Source: Embleya sp040605455
GTDB lineage: Bacteria > Actinomycetota > Actinomycetes > Streptomycetales > Streptomycetaceae
DNA length: 64,000 nucleotides
Direction: 5' to 3'
NCBI RefSeq assembly: GCF_040605455.1
Contig: NZ_JBEXCV010000018.1
Location: 1 to 64,000, forward strand
A program made the position numbers and the translations under genes. This document shows positions 26,413 through 33,568 of this stretch, in pieces (the stretch's first letter is position 1; each line of letters opens with the position of its first letter). Below the pieces are notes generated by a model. The model saw nothing but the letters and a program-made list of their open reading frames with translations, did no database searches and was not told the origin of the DNA.

Positions 26413-27588
26413 GTGACTGATTCGAGCAGGCCGCAGGGACGCAGGATGCGGCGGGATGACGCTCCGCGCCGGGAACCGAGGCGTGGCCTGCTCATGGGGC
26501 GCCCCTTCGGGGTGCCGGTCTACGTCGCTCCGACGTGGTTCGTGATCGCCGCGGTGATCACGGTGTTGTTCGCGCCGACCTTCGAGAGCCTGTTCCCGGA
26601 TCTGGGTCCGTGGCGGTTCGTGTTGTCGTTCGGCTTCGCGGTGCTGCTGTACGTGTCGGTCCTGGTGCACGAGTTGGCGCACGCGGTGACGGCGCTGCGG
26701 TTGGGCCTGCGGGTGCAGCGGATCACCATTCAGTTCCTGGGCGGGGTGTCCGAGATCGACAAGCCGGAGACGGCCCGGCACGAGTTCCTGGTGTCCGCGG
26801 CGGGCCCGGCGTTGTCCCTTGCGCTCGGTGGCGGGTTCTGGCTGATCGGCCTGGCCTTGGACGTGGACACGTTGGCGGGGCGGATGATCGCCTTGCTGGC
26901 GGTGTCCAATCTGCTGGTGGCGGCGTTCAATCTGCTGCCAGGGCTGCCGTTGGACGGTGGCCGGATGTTGCGGGCGGTGGTGTGGCGGGTCAGCGGGCGG
27001 CCGCTGGCGGGCACCATCGCCGCGTCCTGGGCCGGGCGGGTGCTGGCCGTGGTGGTGCTGGTCGCGGCAGCGGTGTGGTCACTGGGGGCGGACGCGGGGG
27101 CGCGGACGTACACGCTGATCTTCGGTGCCCTGGTGGCCGGATTCATGTGGGCGGGCGCGGTGCAGTCGCTGCGCGCGGAGCGGCTTCGGGAGCGGTTGCC
27201 GGAGTTGCGGGTGCGGTTGTTGACCCGGCGGGCGATTCCGGTGGCGGCGGATGTGCCGTTGTCGGAGGGGTTGCGGCGGGCGCACGAGGAGGGCGCGCGC
27301 GGGTTGGTGGTGGTGGACGGGGGTGGCGAACCGGTGGGACTGGTGCGCGAGGCCGCGGTGTTGGCGACGCCGGAGCATCGCCGGCCGTGGGTGGCGGTGG
27401 GGACCCTGGCGCGGGACCTGGTGCCGGGGATGAAGGTCGACGCGGATCTGGCCGGGGAGGATCTGTTGGTGGCGATGCGGGCGGCGCCGGCGAGTGAGTA
27501 CCTGGTGGTGGAGCGGGACGGCGGGGTGTACGGGGTGCTTGCTCGGACGGATGTCGAGCATGCGTTTTTGGCCATGATGCGGGGTTGA
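26413..27588 (+). CDS. site-2-type intramembrane metalloprotease with CBS domains
   Basis: A 391-residue M50 family protease. Zinc ligands are in HELAH (residues 86-90) and the distal LLPGLPLDGGRML. There are about six membrane segments, and the C-terminal 130 residues form paired CBS domains that may sense adenosyl nucleotides. The family cleaves membrane-embedded proteins such as anti-sigma factors; the substrate here is unknown. The GTG at 26413 is chosen because of the adjacent -10 element; the frame is open upstream to 26338. It is divergent from trmI. Confidence 0.9.
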   Translation: MTDSSRPQGRRMRRDDAPRREPRRGLLMGRPFGVPVYVAPTWFVIAAVITVLFAPTFESLFPDLGPWRFVLSFGFAVLLYVSVLVHELAHAVTALRLGLRVQRITIQFLGGVSEIDKPETARHEFLVSAAGPALSLALGGGFWLIGLALDVDTLAGRMIALLAVSNLLVAAFNLLPGLPLDGGRMLRAVVWRVSGRPLAGTIAASWAGRVLAVVVLVAAAVWSLGADAGARTYTLIFGALVAGFMWAGAVQSLRAERLRERLPELRVRLLTRRAIPVAADVPLSEGLRRAHEEGARGLVVVDGGGEPVGLVREAAVLATPEHRRPWVAVGTLARDLVPGMKVDADLAGEDLLVAMRAAPASEYLVVERDGGVYGVLARTDVEHAFLAMMRG

Positions 27589-27741
27589 TGGCGGGGTTCT
27601 TCGGCCTCGATCGCCGGCCGGGCCACTTGGCCTCACCCGCCGGCCGGGCTGGATGGTTTGCTTGGCAGGGCGTCGCTGTTGCGGTGAGTGGTGCCGGGCC
27701 TTCTTTGGCCTCGAACGCCGGGCGGGCCGGGGCCGCGTGGG

Positions 27742-28112
27742 TCAGGGGGTTGGAGTGATGGTGATGGTGTAGCGGCCGTCTTTGGCAGTGGTGATTCCGG
27801 CCGTGTTGTTGCGGGTGTCGGTGTGGGTGCGGCCGGGGCCGGTGATCTGGATGGTCGGGGGCTTGGCGTAGACGTCCTTGGGGAGGGCGATCTCGGTGGG
27901 GCCGTCGACACCTCGGTGGGTGGTGAAGGTCAGCGTGTAGGTGCGGGTGTCCGGGTCGTAGCGGTAGCTCTCCGGGTTGCCGGCCACCGCGCGCGGTCCG
28001 GCGTGCGGCCGGGCCGGTCGCCGTGCGCGTACGCGGGCGCCGGCAGGCTCGCCGGAAGCAGGCCGGCGGCGACCGCGGCGGCGTACGTGCGGGGGCGGGT
28101 AAGGACGCGCAT
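27742..28112 (-). pseudogene. remnant of a secreted endoglycoceramidase-like hydrolase
   Basis: An ATG at 28110-28112 with GGAGG just before it begins a signal peptide (MRVLTRPRTYAAAVAAG...ASLPAPAYA). About 30 codons later the reading frame is lost. In the next frame, from about 28000 down to the TGA at 27742, runs RAVAGNPESYRYDPDTRT, TYTLTFTT and GPTEIALPK. This resembles the C-terminal beta-sandwich of GH5 endoglycoceramidases. The catalytic domain is missing. I read this as an internal deletion with a frameshift. The 153 bases before it (27589-27741) show no gene. Confidence 0.6.
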
Positions 28113-28248
28113 GGGGCCTCCGTCGAGGTACGAAAGGGGTGCCTGGGACTGGCGGTGCCGGGACTCTACTGAGCGGTAGCGCCGATTGACAGGGGCTGCG
28201 GCCCCTCGCGCGCACAGGGTGTCTCCCCGCGCGCTTAGGGTGGTCGGC

Positions 28249-29163
28249 ATGAGCGTCAGCCCCTCCGAGACCACCTCCGCCGAGGAGTCCCTCCTGGCCG
28301 AGCCCGCCGTCGAGACCGCGAGCGTCGTGGTGCCCGCCCCGGCCGGCGAGCGGGCGCCGCGGCCGCCGGTGTCGCTGTCGCCGTCCCGGGCGGCGGACTT
28401 CATGCAGTGTCCGCTGCTGTATCGGCTGCGGGTGATCGACAAGCTGCCGGAGAAGCCGAGCGCGGCGGCGACCCGCGGCACGGTGGTACACACCGTCCTG
28501 GAGCGCCTGTTCGACCTGCCCAGCGGCGAGCGCACCCCGGAGCGGGCGTTGGCGATGGTGCGGCCGGCGTGGGACGAGTTGTTGGCCGAGCGCCCGGAGC
28601 TGGCCGAGTTGTTCGGCGAGGATGTCGCAGGCTTGGGCACGTGGTTGCGGGACGCGGACAAGCTGGTCGAGCGCTACTTCACGCTGGAGGATCCCAACCG
28701 CCTGGAGCCGGCCCGCCGCGAGCTCTATGTGGAGACGACGCTGGACGACGGCCTGGTCCTGCGCGGGATCGTGGACCGCCTCGACGTGGCGCCTGCGGGC
28801 GATCTGCGGGTGGTGGACTACAAAACGGGCAAGGCGCCGTCGCCGATGTTCCAGGACAAGCCGCTGTTCCAGATGAAGTTCTACGCGCTGGTGTTGTGGC
28901 GCCAACACGGGCGGGTGCCGCGTCGGTTGCAGCTGGTCTACCTCGGCAGCGGCGACGTGATCACCTACGACCCGGACGAGGGCGAGTTGCTGGCGGTCGA
29001 GCGCAAGCTGCGGGCGCTGTGGCAGGCGATCGACCTGGCCACCCGGACGGGCGAGTGGCTGCCCAGGAAGTCCAAGCTGTGCGGGTGGTGCGATCACCGG
29101 GAGGTGTGCCCCGAGTTCGGTGGCACACCCCCGGTGTATCCGCTGCCGGTGGTGCCGGCGTAG
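28249..29163 (+). CDS. RecB-family PD-(D/E)XK nuclease with Fe-S cysteines
   Basis: A 304-residue RecB/Cas4-like exonuclease-fold protein. The nuclease motifs are in GTVVHTVLERLF, GIVDRLD and VVDYKTGK (D, then E/Q-x-K). Cys54 (MQCPLLYR) together with three cysteines near the C-terminus (CGWCDHREVC) forms the four-cysteine [4Fe-4S] clasp of the AdnAB/Cas4 type. It is probably a DNA-repair nuclease, and no helicase or CRISPR gene is nearby. The ATG at 28249 follows a TAGGGT -10-like element by 8 bases, suggesting a leaderless mRNA. Confidence 0.88.
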   Translation: MSVSPSETTSAEESLLAEPAVETASVVVPAPAGERAPRPPVSLSPSRAADFMQCPLLYRLRVIDKLPEKPSAAATRGTVVHTVLERLFDLPSGERTPERALAMVRPAWDELLAERPELAELFGEDVAGLGTWLRDADKLVERYFTLEDPNRLEPARRELYVETTLDDGLVLRGIVDRLDVAPAGDLRVVDYKTGKAPSPMFQDKPLFQMKFYALVLWRQHGRVPRRLQLVYLGSGDVITYDPDEGELLAVERKLRALWQAIDLATRTGEWLPRKSKLCGWCDHREVCPEFGGTPPVYPLPVVPA

Positions 29164-29218
29164 GTCGTCTCACGGGGACGGGGTCGGCCGCGACTCGGAC
29201 CGGCGGCCCCGGCCCCGG

Positions 29219-29896
29219 TCAGATCGCGCCGGGACGCACCAGGCCGCTCTCGTACGCGTAGACGGCGGCCTGGACCCGGTCGCGCAGGCCCAGCTTGGTC
29301 AACACGTGGCCGACGTGGGTCTTGACCGTGGTCTCGCTGACGTAGAGCTCAGCGGCGATCTCGGCGTTGGACATGCCGCGCGCGACCAGCCGCAGCACCT
29401 CCACCTCGCGTTCGGTGAGCATCGCGAGCGTGTCGGGGGTGGGGTCCTCGGCGGAGGGCAGGCGCGCGGCGTACATGTCCAGAAGCCGTCGGGTGATGCT
29501 CGGCGCGAGCAGCGCCTCGCCCTCGGCGATCACCCGGATCGCGGTGACCAGGTCGTCGGCGGGCACGTCCTTGAGCAGGAAGCCGCTCGCCCCCGCGCGC
29601 AGCGCCTCCACCACGTACTCGTCCAGATCGAACGTGGTGAGCACGAGCACGCGTGCGGTGTTCTCCCCGTCCCGGCCGGAGCCGGCGATCCGTCGGGTGG
29701 CCTCGACGCCGTCCATGCGGGGCATGCGGATGTCCATCAGCACGACGTCGGGCTGCAGGGCGCGGACCTGTTCGACGGCCTGTTCGCCGTCGGCGGCCTC
29801 GCCGACGACGGCGATGTCGGGCTCGGCCTCCAGGATCATCCGGAAGCCGGTGCGCAGCAGTGGCTGATCGTCGACCAGGATGACGCGGATCGTCAT
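29219..29896 (-). CDS. NarL/LuxR-family response regulator
   Basis: A 225-residue two-component regulator. The receiver domain (1-120) has the acidic pair DD9-10, phosphoacceptor Asp55 (VVLMDIRMP) and Lys near 105 (FLLKD). The LuxR helix-turn-helix occupies about 155-220 (LTEREVEVLRLVARGMSNAEIAAEL). Its ATG overlaps the stop of the sensor kinase gene as ATGA, so they are a cognate pair. It resembles DesR/LiaR-type regulators. The palindrome at 31505 is a candidate target. Confidence 0.95.
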   Translation of the reverse strand: MTIRVILVDDQPLLRTGFRMILEAEPDIAVVGEAADGEQAVEQVRALQPDVVLMDIRMPRMDGVEATRRIAGSGRDGENTARVLVLTTFDLDEYVVEALRAGASGFLLKDVPADDLVTAIRVIAEGEALLAPSITRRLLDMYAARLPSAEDPTPDTLAMLTEREVEVLRLVARGMSNAEIAAELYVSETTVKTHVGHVLTKLGLRDRVQAAVYAYESGLVRPGAI

Positions 29897-31266
29897 GGGC
29901 GGGTCTGCTCCAGTCGGTCGGGGGCGGCACCGTCCGGCGGGGCGGCGGTGTCGGCGGTGTTCGTGGCGGAGAGGGGAATGCGCGCGAGGACCTCGAAGCC
30001 GTCCTGGGCCCGGGGTCCCGCGTACAGACGTCCACCGTAGAGGGAGACCCTCTCACGCATGCCGAGCAGGCCGTGTCCGGTGCGGTCGCCGGTGGGCACC
30101 GTACTGCCGCCTCGACCGTCGTCGGCGACGCGCACCAACAGTTCGCTGCGGCTGTAGCGCAGCAGCACCCTGGCCTCGGCGGGGCCGGCGTGCTTGAGCG
30201 TGTTCGTGAGGGCTTCCTGGACGATCCGATAGGCCGCCAGGTCGATGCCCGGCGGGAGCGCGCAGGGGGCGCCTTCCAGGGAGAGCTCGACCGGAAGCCC
30301 GGCCTCGCGGACCTGGGTGACCAGCGTGTCGAGCTGGTCCAGGCCCGGCTGGGGCGCGTTATGGCCCTCGTTGGGGCCGCCCACCGCGTCGGTGCTGTCG
30401 CGCAGGATGCCGACCAGGCGGCGCATCTCCACCAGGGCGCCCCGGCCGGTCTGTTCGACCGCGGCCATCGCCTCCTTGGCCCGGTCCGGGTTGCGCGCGA
30501 CCATCCGCTGCGCGGCGGAGGCCTGCACGGTCATCACCGAGACGTGGTGCGCGACCACGTCGTGCAGCTCGCGGGCGATGCGGCCGCGTTCCTCGGCGAT
30601 CGCGGCGCGGGTGTCCGCCTCGCGGGTGCGCTCGAGGCGGTCGGCGCGGGCCTCCAGTTCGGCGGTGTAGGCGCGCCGGAAGCCGACGCTGCGGGCGAAG
30701 GCCCACACCGCGAACATCGCGGCCATGTTGGCGACCACGTCGAGGAAGACGATGTCGCTGTCGCGCATCACCAGCCACACGATGGTGGCGCTCTCGGTGA
30801 AGGCGAGCGCCGCTGCGGCGGGCACGCGGGAGCGGCCGACCGCGACCGCGTACAGCGCGACGATCTGGCCGAGTCCGGCCCCGGCGGATTCGTACTGCGC
30901 GCCGGCCAGGATCAGCCCGGCGACGCTGACCCAGATCAGCACGCGCAGCGAGTGTGCTCCACGCCACAGCAGCGGGACGGCGGTGAGCAGCGCGAGCAGG
31001 ATGCCCCACACGTCCGGGTCGCGGACGTCGCGCATGCCCAGTTCGTGGAAGTACAGGCCGCCCACGGACAGGACGGACAGGAGCACCACCAGGGCCACGT
31101 CGAGCAAGGTGGGGCGCGGCCACGGTTGACGTGTGCCGCGGCCGAGTTCGTGGACGATGTCGGCGAGACAGGCACGTGCTCGATCGAGCCCGGGCAGGCA
31201 TTCGCTCGGTCCGGGTCGGGCTGGGGTCCCGGCGGGGGTGTCCGGGTCGGGGGTCACGGCGCGCAC
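29893..31266 (-). CDS. sensor histidine kinase, HisKA_3 (DesK-like) type
   Basis: A 457-residue membrane kinase. Four to six hydrophobic segments occupy about 53-195, then a linker and the H-box RIARELHDVVAHHVSVM with phosphorylated His235, and the HATPase domain (EALTNTLKHAG, ADDGRGG, GHGLLGMRERV). The N-terminal 50 residues are Pro-rich. The GTG at 31264-31266 is the likely start, with a second GTG three codons in. The stimulus is unknown; relatives sense membrane or cell-envelope stress. Confidence 0.93.
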   Translation of the reverse strand: MRAVTPDPDTPAGTPARPGPSECLPGLDRARACLADIVHELGRGTRQPWPRPTLLDVALVVLLSVLSVGGLYFHELGMRDVRDPDVWGILLALLTAVPLLWRGAHSLRVLIWVSVAGLILAGAQYESAGAGLGQIVALYAVAVGRSRVPAAAALAFTESATIVWLVMRDSDIVFLDVVANMAAMFAVWAFARSVGFRRAYTAELEARADRLERTREADTRAAIAEERGRIARELHDVVAHHVSVMTVQASAAQRMVARNPDRAKEAMAAVEQTGRGALVEMRRLVGILRDSTDAVGGPNEGHNAPQPGLDQLDTLVTQVREAGLPVELSLEGAPCALPPGIDLAAYRIVQEALTNTLKHAGPAEARVLLRYSRSELLVRVADDGRGGSTVPTGDRTGHGLLGMRERVSLYGGRLYAGPRAQDGFEVLARIPLSATNTADTAAPPDGAAPDRLEQTRP

Positions 31267-31504
31267 GCTCTTACGGTAGGGCCCGTGGCTGGGGGTTTTG
31301 ACCCCCTGGGGGCCCGGTCTCGTCCCCTGGGAGGAGCGGTGGGCCGATCTCCTCCTCCGGGCGGAGCCGCGGTCCGTACTCAACGGTCTGGCGGGATGGG
31401 CACGGGGATGCGGAGAACGCGAGGGACTTCCCTGAAGCCCTGCTCTCCCCGATCGCCAACACTGGACAACACACGGGGGACCCGGGAACGGGAACCTCGG
31501 GGCT

Positions 31505-31522
31505 GTACTACGGGGGTAGTAC
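31505..31522. promoter_or_regulatory. perfect inverted repeat upstream of the two-component operon
   Basis: GTACTAC-GGGG-GTAGTAC has 7-bp arms. It lies 239 bases upstream of the kinase start in an otherwise gene-free stretch (31267-31810) and is a candidate autoregulatory site for the NarL-type regulator. Confidence 0.55.
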
Positions 31523-31665
31523 GGGGGTCCGAGCTCTTCGGGGTTCGGGCGGAGCACAGCCGACCTCTCGGCGGTCACGGGGACGGGGGAAACCGCCGCC
31601 GGGAGGTCGAGCAGGACCGACGGGGAAGCAGTACGGGTCGGAGCACGGGGGCTCCGGCACGGGGG

Positions 31666-31733
31666 TAACGCAGTACACGCACTACACGGGGAAACGCAGT
31701 ACACGGGGAACGCGGTACGGGGGAAACACGGGG
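31666..31733. repeat. degenerate short repeats ACGCAGTACACGGGG
   Basis: Copies of ACGCAGTACACG start at 31668 and 31694, with a variant ACGCGGTACGGG at 31709. Related GTAC..GGGG blocks continue to 31733. No coding frame fits, and the region may be a tandemly duplicated regulator site or simple repeat. Confidence 0.5.
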
Positions 31734-31737
31734 ATGT

Positions 31738-31771
31738 GGGAGCGGGCGGGCCTTCGGGCCCGTCCGCTCCC
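31738..31771. terminator. strong UUCG-tetraloop terminator of the HAD gene
   Basis: A 15-bp stem (one G-T pair) is closed by C-TTCG-G, the very stable UUCG tetraloop. It lies 40 bases after the HAD stop on the minus strand. Confidence 0.8.
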
Positions 31772-31810
31772 ACCCGTTTGTACCGGCCCGTGTCGGCCGG
31801 CGTCTCGGGC

Positions 31811-32515
31811 TCAGCGTGCCACGCGGGCCCGGACCAGTTCGCCCAGGAAGGCCAGGTCGACCTCTTCGAGGGATTCCACGACGGTGCGCGTCGGCGAGGC
31901 CGGGATCGGCGTCATGCTGGGCACCGCCAGTACGGCGCAGCCGGCCGCCTCGCCGGAGGCGATGCCGGTGGGCGAGTCCTCGACGACCACGCAGGCCCAC
32001 GGCTGCGCCCCGAGCCGGCGGGCCGCGGTCAGGTACGGGTCGGGGTGCGGCTTGGTGCGGGCGATCTCGTCGCCGGCCAGGGTGAAGCGGAAGTGGTGGG
32101 CGCCGATCGAGGGCAACACCGCTTCCACGATCACCCGTTGCGAGGCGGTGACCAGCGCGCAGGGCACGCCGGCCTCGTCGACCTCGGCGAGCAGCCGCTT
32201 GGCGCCGGGACGCAGGTCCACGCCGTCGCGCAGCGCGGCGACCATGCCGGCGTTGATCCGGCGTTCCAGTTCGGCGGGCGCGACGTCGAGGCCGGAGACC
32301 GAGAGCAGGTAGGCGACGGCGGGCTCCATCGGGCTGCCGAGGAGGTGCTGGGCGTGCTGCGCGGTGAGGGTGAAGCCGAGGTCGGCCATCACGGCGGTCT
32401 CGGTGGCGAACCAGTTGCGTTCGGTGTCGACCAAGGTGCCGTCCATGTCGAACAGGACCGCCGCGAGGCCGTGGCCCGGGCGTGATCCGGTCGTGGTCGT
32501 GAGCGCTGCCGTCAT
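31811..32515 (-). CDS. HAD-superfamily hydrolase, phosphatase/phosphomutase-like
   Basis: A 234-residue HAD subfamily IA protein. Motif I is AVLFDMDGTLVDTE, motif II is LVTASQ, the motif III Lys is near ARTKPHPDPY, and motif IV is VVVEDSPTGIASGEAAG. An alpha-helical cap lies between motifs I and II, as in phosphoglycolate phosphatase and beta-phosphoglucomutase. The substrate is unknown. The ATG at 32513-32515 starts MTAALTTTTGSRPGHG. The 128-base gap to the methyltransferase gene shows no terminator. Confidence 0.9.
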   Translation of the reverse strand: MTAALTTTTGSRPGHGLAAVLFDMDGTLVDTERNWFATETAVMADLGFTLTAQHAQHLLGSPMEPAVAYLLSVSGLDVAPAELERRINAGMVAALRDGVDLRPGAKRLLAEVDEAGVPCALVTASQRVIVEAVLPSIGAHHFRFTLAGDEIARTKPHPDPYLTAARRLGAQPWACVVVEDSPTGIASGEAAGCAVLAVPSMTPIPASPTRTVVESLEEVDLAFLGELVRARVAR

Positions 32516-32643
32516 CGTGTGGCCGCCTGTCCCCCGGTACGGGAAGTCGTGCTGTGGATGGGGTGGGTGTATCTCCTCACGCGGGTTCTCCAGGAGTCGG
32601 ATCCACCGGTTGGCTCCGGCGGGTCCTCGATTGTGCGGCGCCG

Positions 32644-33492
32644 TCAGGCATTGGGCAACCGCCGAACGGGGTCGTATACGGAAACGGTGACCGAAGCGGT
32701 CACGGCGAGTGGGTCGGCCAGCACCGCGATCGCGGATCGCAGCCGTTCGGGGTCGGTGTGCCAGGCGCTGGGGCCCATCGCCACCACGCCGGCGATCGCG
32801 GTGTGGTCGAGCGCCATGGTGAAGGTGACGCTCTCTCGCGCGCGCACGGTGAACCACGGCGCGAGCTTGGCGTCGATGCGCAGCTGTTTGTCCGGGTCGA
32901 CCTGGAGCAGGTCGAGCGCGGGCACCAGCTCGGCCAGGTGCCCCGCGTTGGGTGCGGCGACCACCAGGGTGCCCTCGGCGGCCAGGATCCGGTGCAGCTC
33001 GGCCGGGTTGCGCGGGGCGAACACGTTGAGCACCCGGGCCGCGGCGCCGGTGCGCACCGGTAGCGGGCGCCACGCGTCACACACTGCGGCGCCCATTCGC
33101 GGGTGGGCACGGGCGGCCCGGCGCAGTGCGTATTTGGAGATGTCCAGGGCCAGTCCGTACCGGTTCGGCAGCGCGTCGAGCACACGCGCGAGGTGGTGTC
33201 CGGTGCCCGCGCCGACATCGACGAGGGTTCCGGGCACCGAGCCCGCGCACGCGGCGGTGAGCGCGTCGCCGATCGGGTCGTAGTGGCCGGCGCCGAGGAA
33301 GTCGACGCGGGCGGCGACCATGGCGGCGGTATCGGCGGTGCCCACCGAGCCCGCCCCGGTGAGCAGGTTGACGTAGCCCTGGCGGGCGATGTCGAAGGTG
33401 TGTCCGGCGGCGCAGCGCAGGCCGCCGGCGTCCCCCGCCAGATCCGCGCCGCAGTGCGGACAGGCCAGGGTTTCCACGACGTCGCCGAGCAT
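32644..33492 (-). CDS. 23S rRNA (guanine-N1)-methyltransferase, RlmA family
   Basis: A 282-residue SAM-dependent methyltransferase of the RlmA family, which methylates G745 or G748 of 23S rRNA. The N-terminal zinc site uses Cys11, Cys14, Cys27 and His31 (CPHC...CAAGH). The block RQGYVNLL is diagnostic, and SAM motif I is VDVGAGTGHH. Gram-positive members (RlmAII/TlrB) act at G748 and can reduce sensitivity to tylosin-type macrolides. It may be housekeeping; no macrolide gene is near. The ATG at 33490-33492 lies just after the metH terminator. Confidence 0.88.
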   Translation of the reverse strand: MLGDVVETLACPHCGADLAGDAGGLRCAAGHTFDIARQGYVNLLTGAGSVGTADTAAMVAARVDFLGAGHYDPIGDALTAACAGSVPGTLVDVGAGTGHHLARVLDALPNRYGLALDISKYALRRAARAHPRMGAAVCDAWRPLPVRTGAAARVLNVFAPRNPAELHRILAAEGTLVVAAPNAGHLAELVPALDLLQVDPDKQLRIDAKLAPWFTVRARESVTFTMALDHTAIAGVVAMGPSAWHTDPERLRSAIAVLADPLAVTASVTVSVYDPVRRLPNA

Positions 33493-33516
33493 GTGCCTCG
33501 TTCGTGCCGCCGGTGC

Positions 33517-33542
33517 CGGCCGGGGCCGGTGGGCCCCGGCCG
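33517..33542 (-). terminator. terminator of metH
   Basis: CGGCCGGGGCC and GGCCCCGGCCG form a perfect 11-bp stem with loop GGTG, 27 bases after the metH stop and just before the next start. Confidence 0.8.
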
Positions 33543-33568
33543 TCGCCGGTATGGATGGGTGGGGTGGG

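Noticed and set aside
31267..31773. N-terminal extension of the sensor kinase up to 31773
   Set aside because: The added sequence is Pro/Arg-rich, contains repeats and a terminator-like stem and has no domain. The GTG at 31266 gives the normal kinase architecture.
32644..33492. Dedicated macrolide resistance gene
   Set aside because: RlmA-family enzymes are also housekeeping rRNA methylases in streptomycetes and no macrolide pathway or exporter is adjacent.
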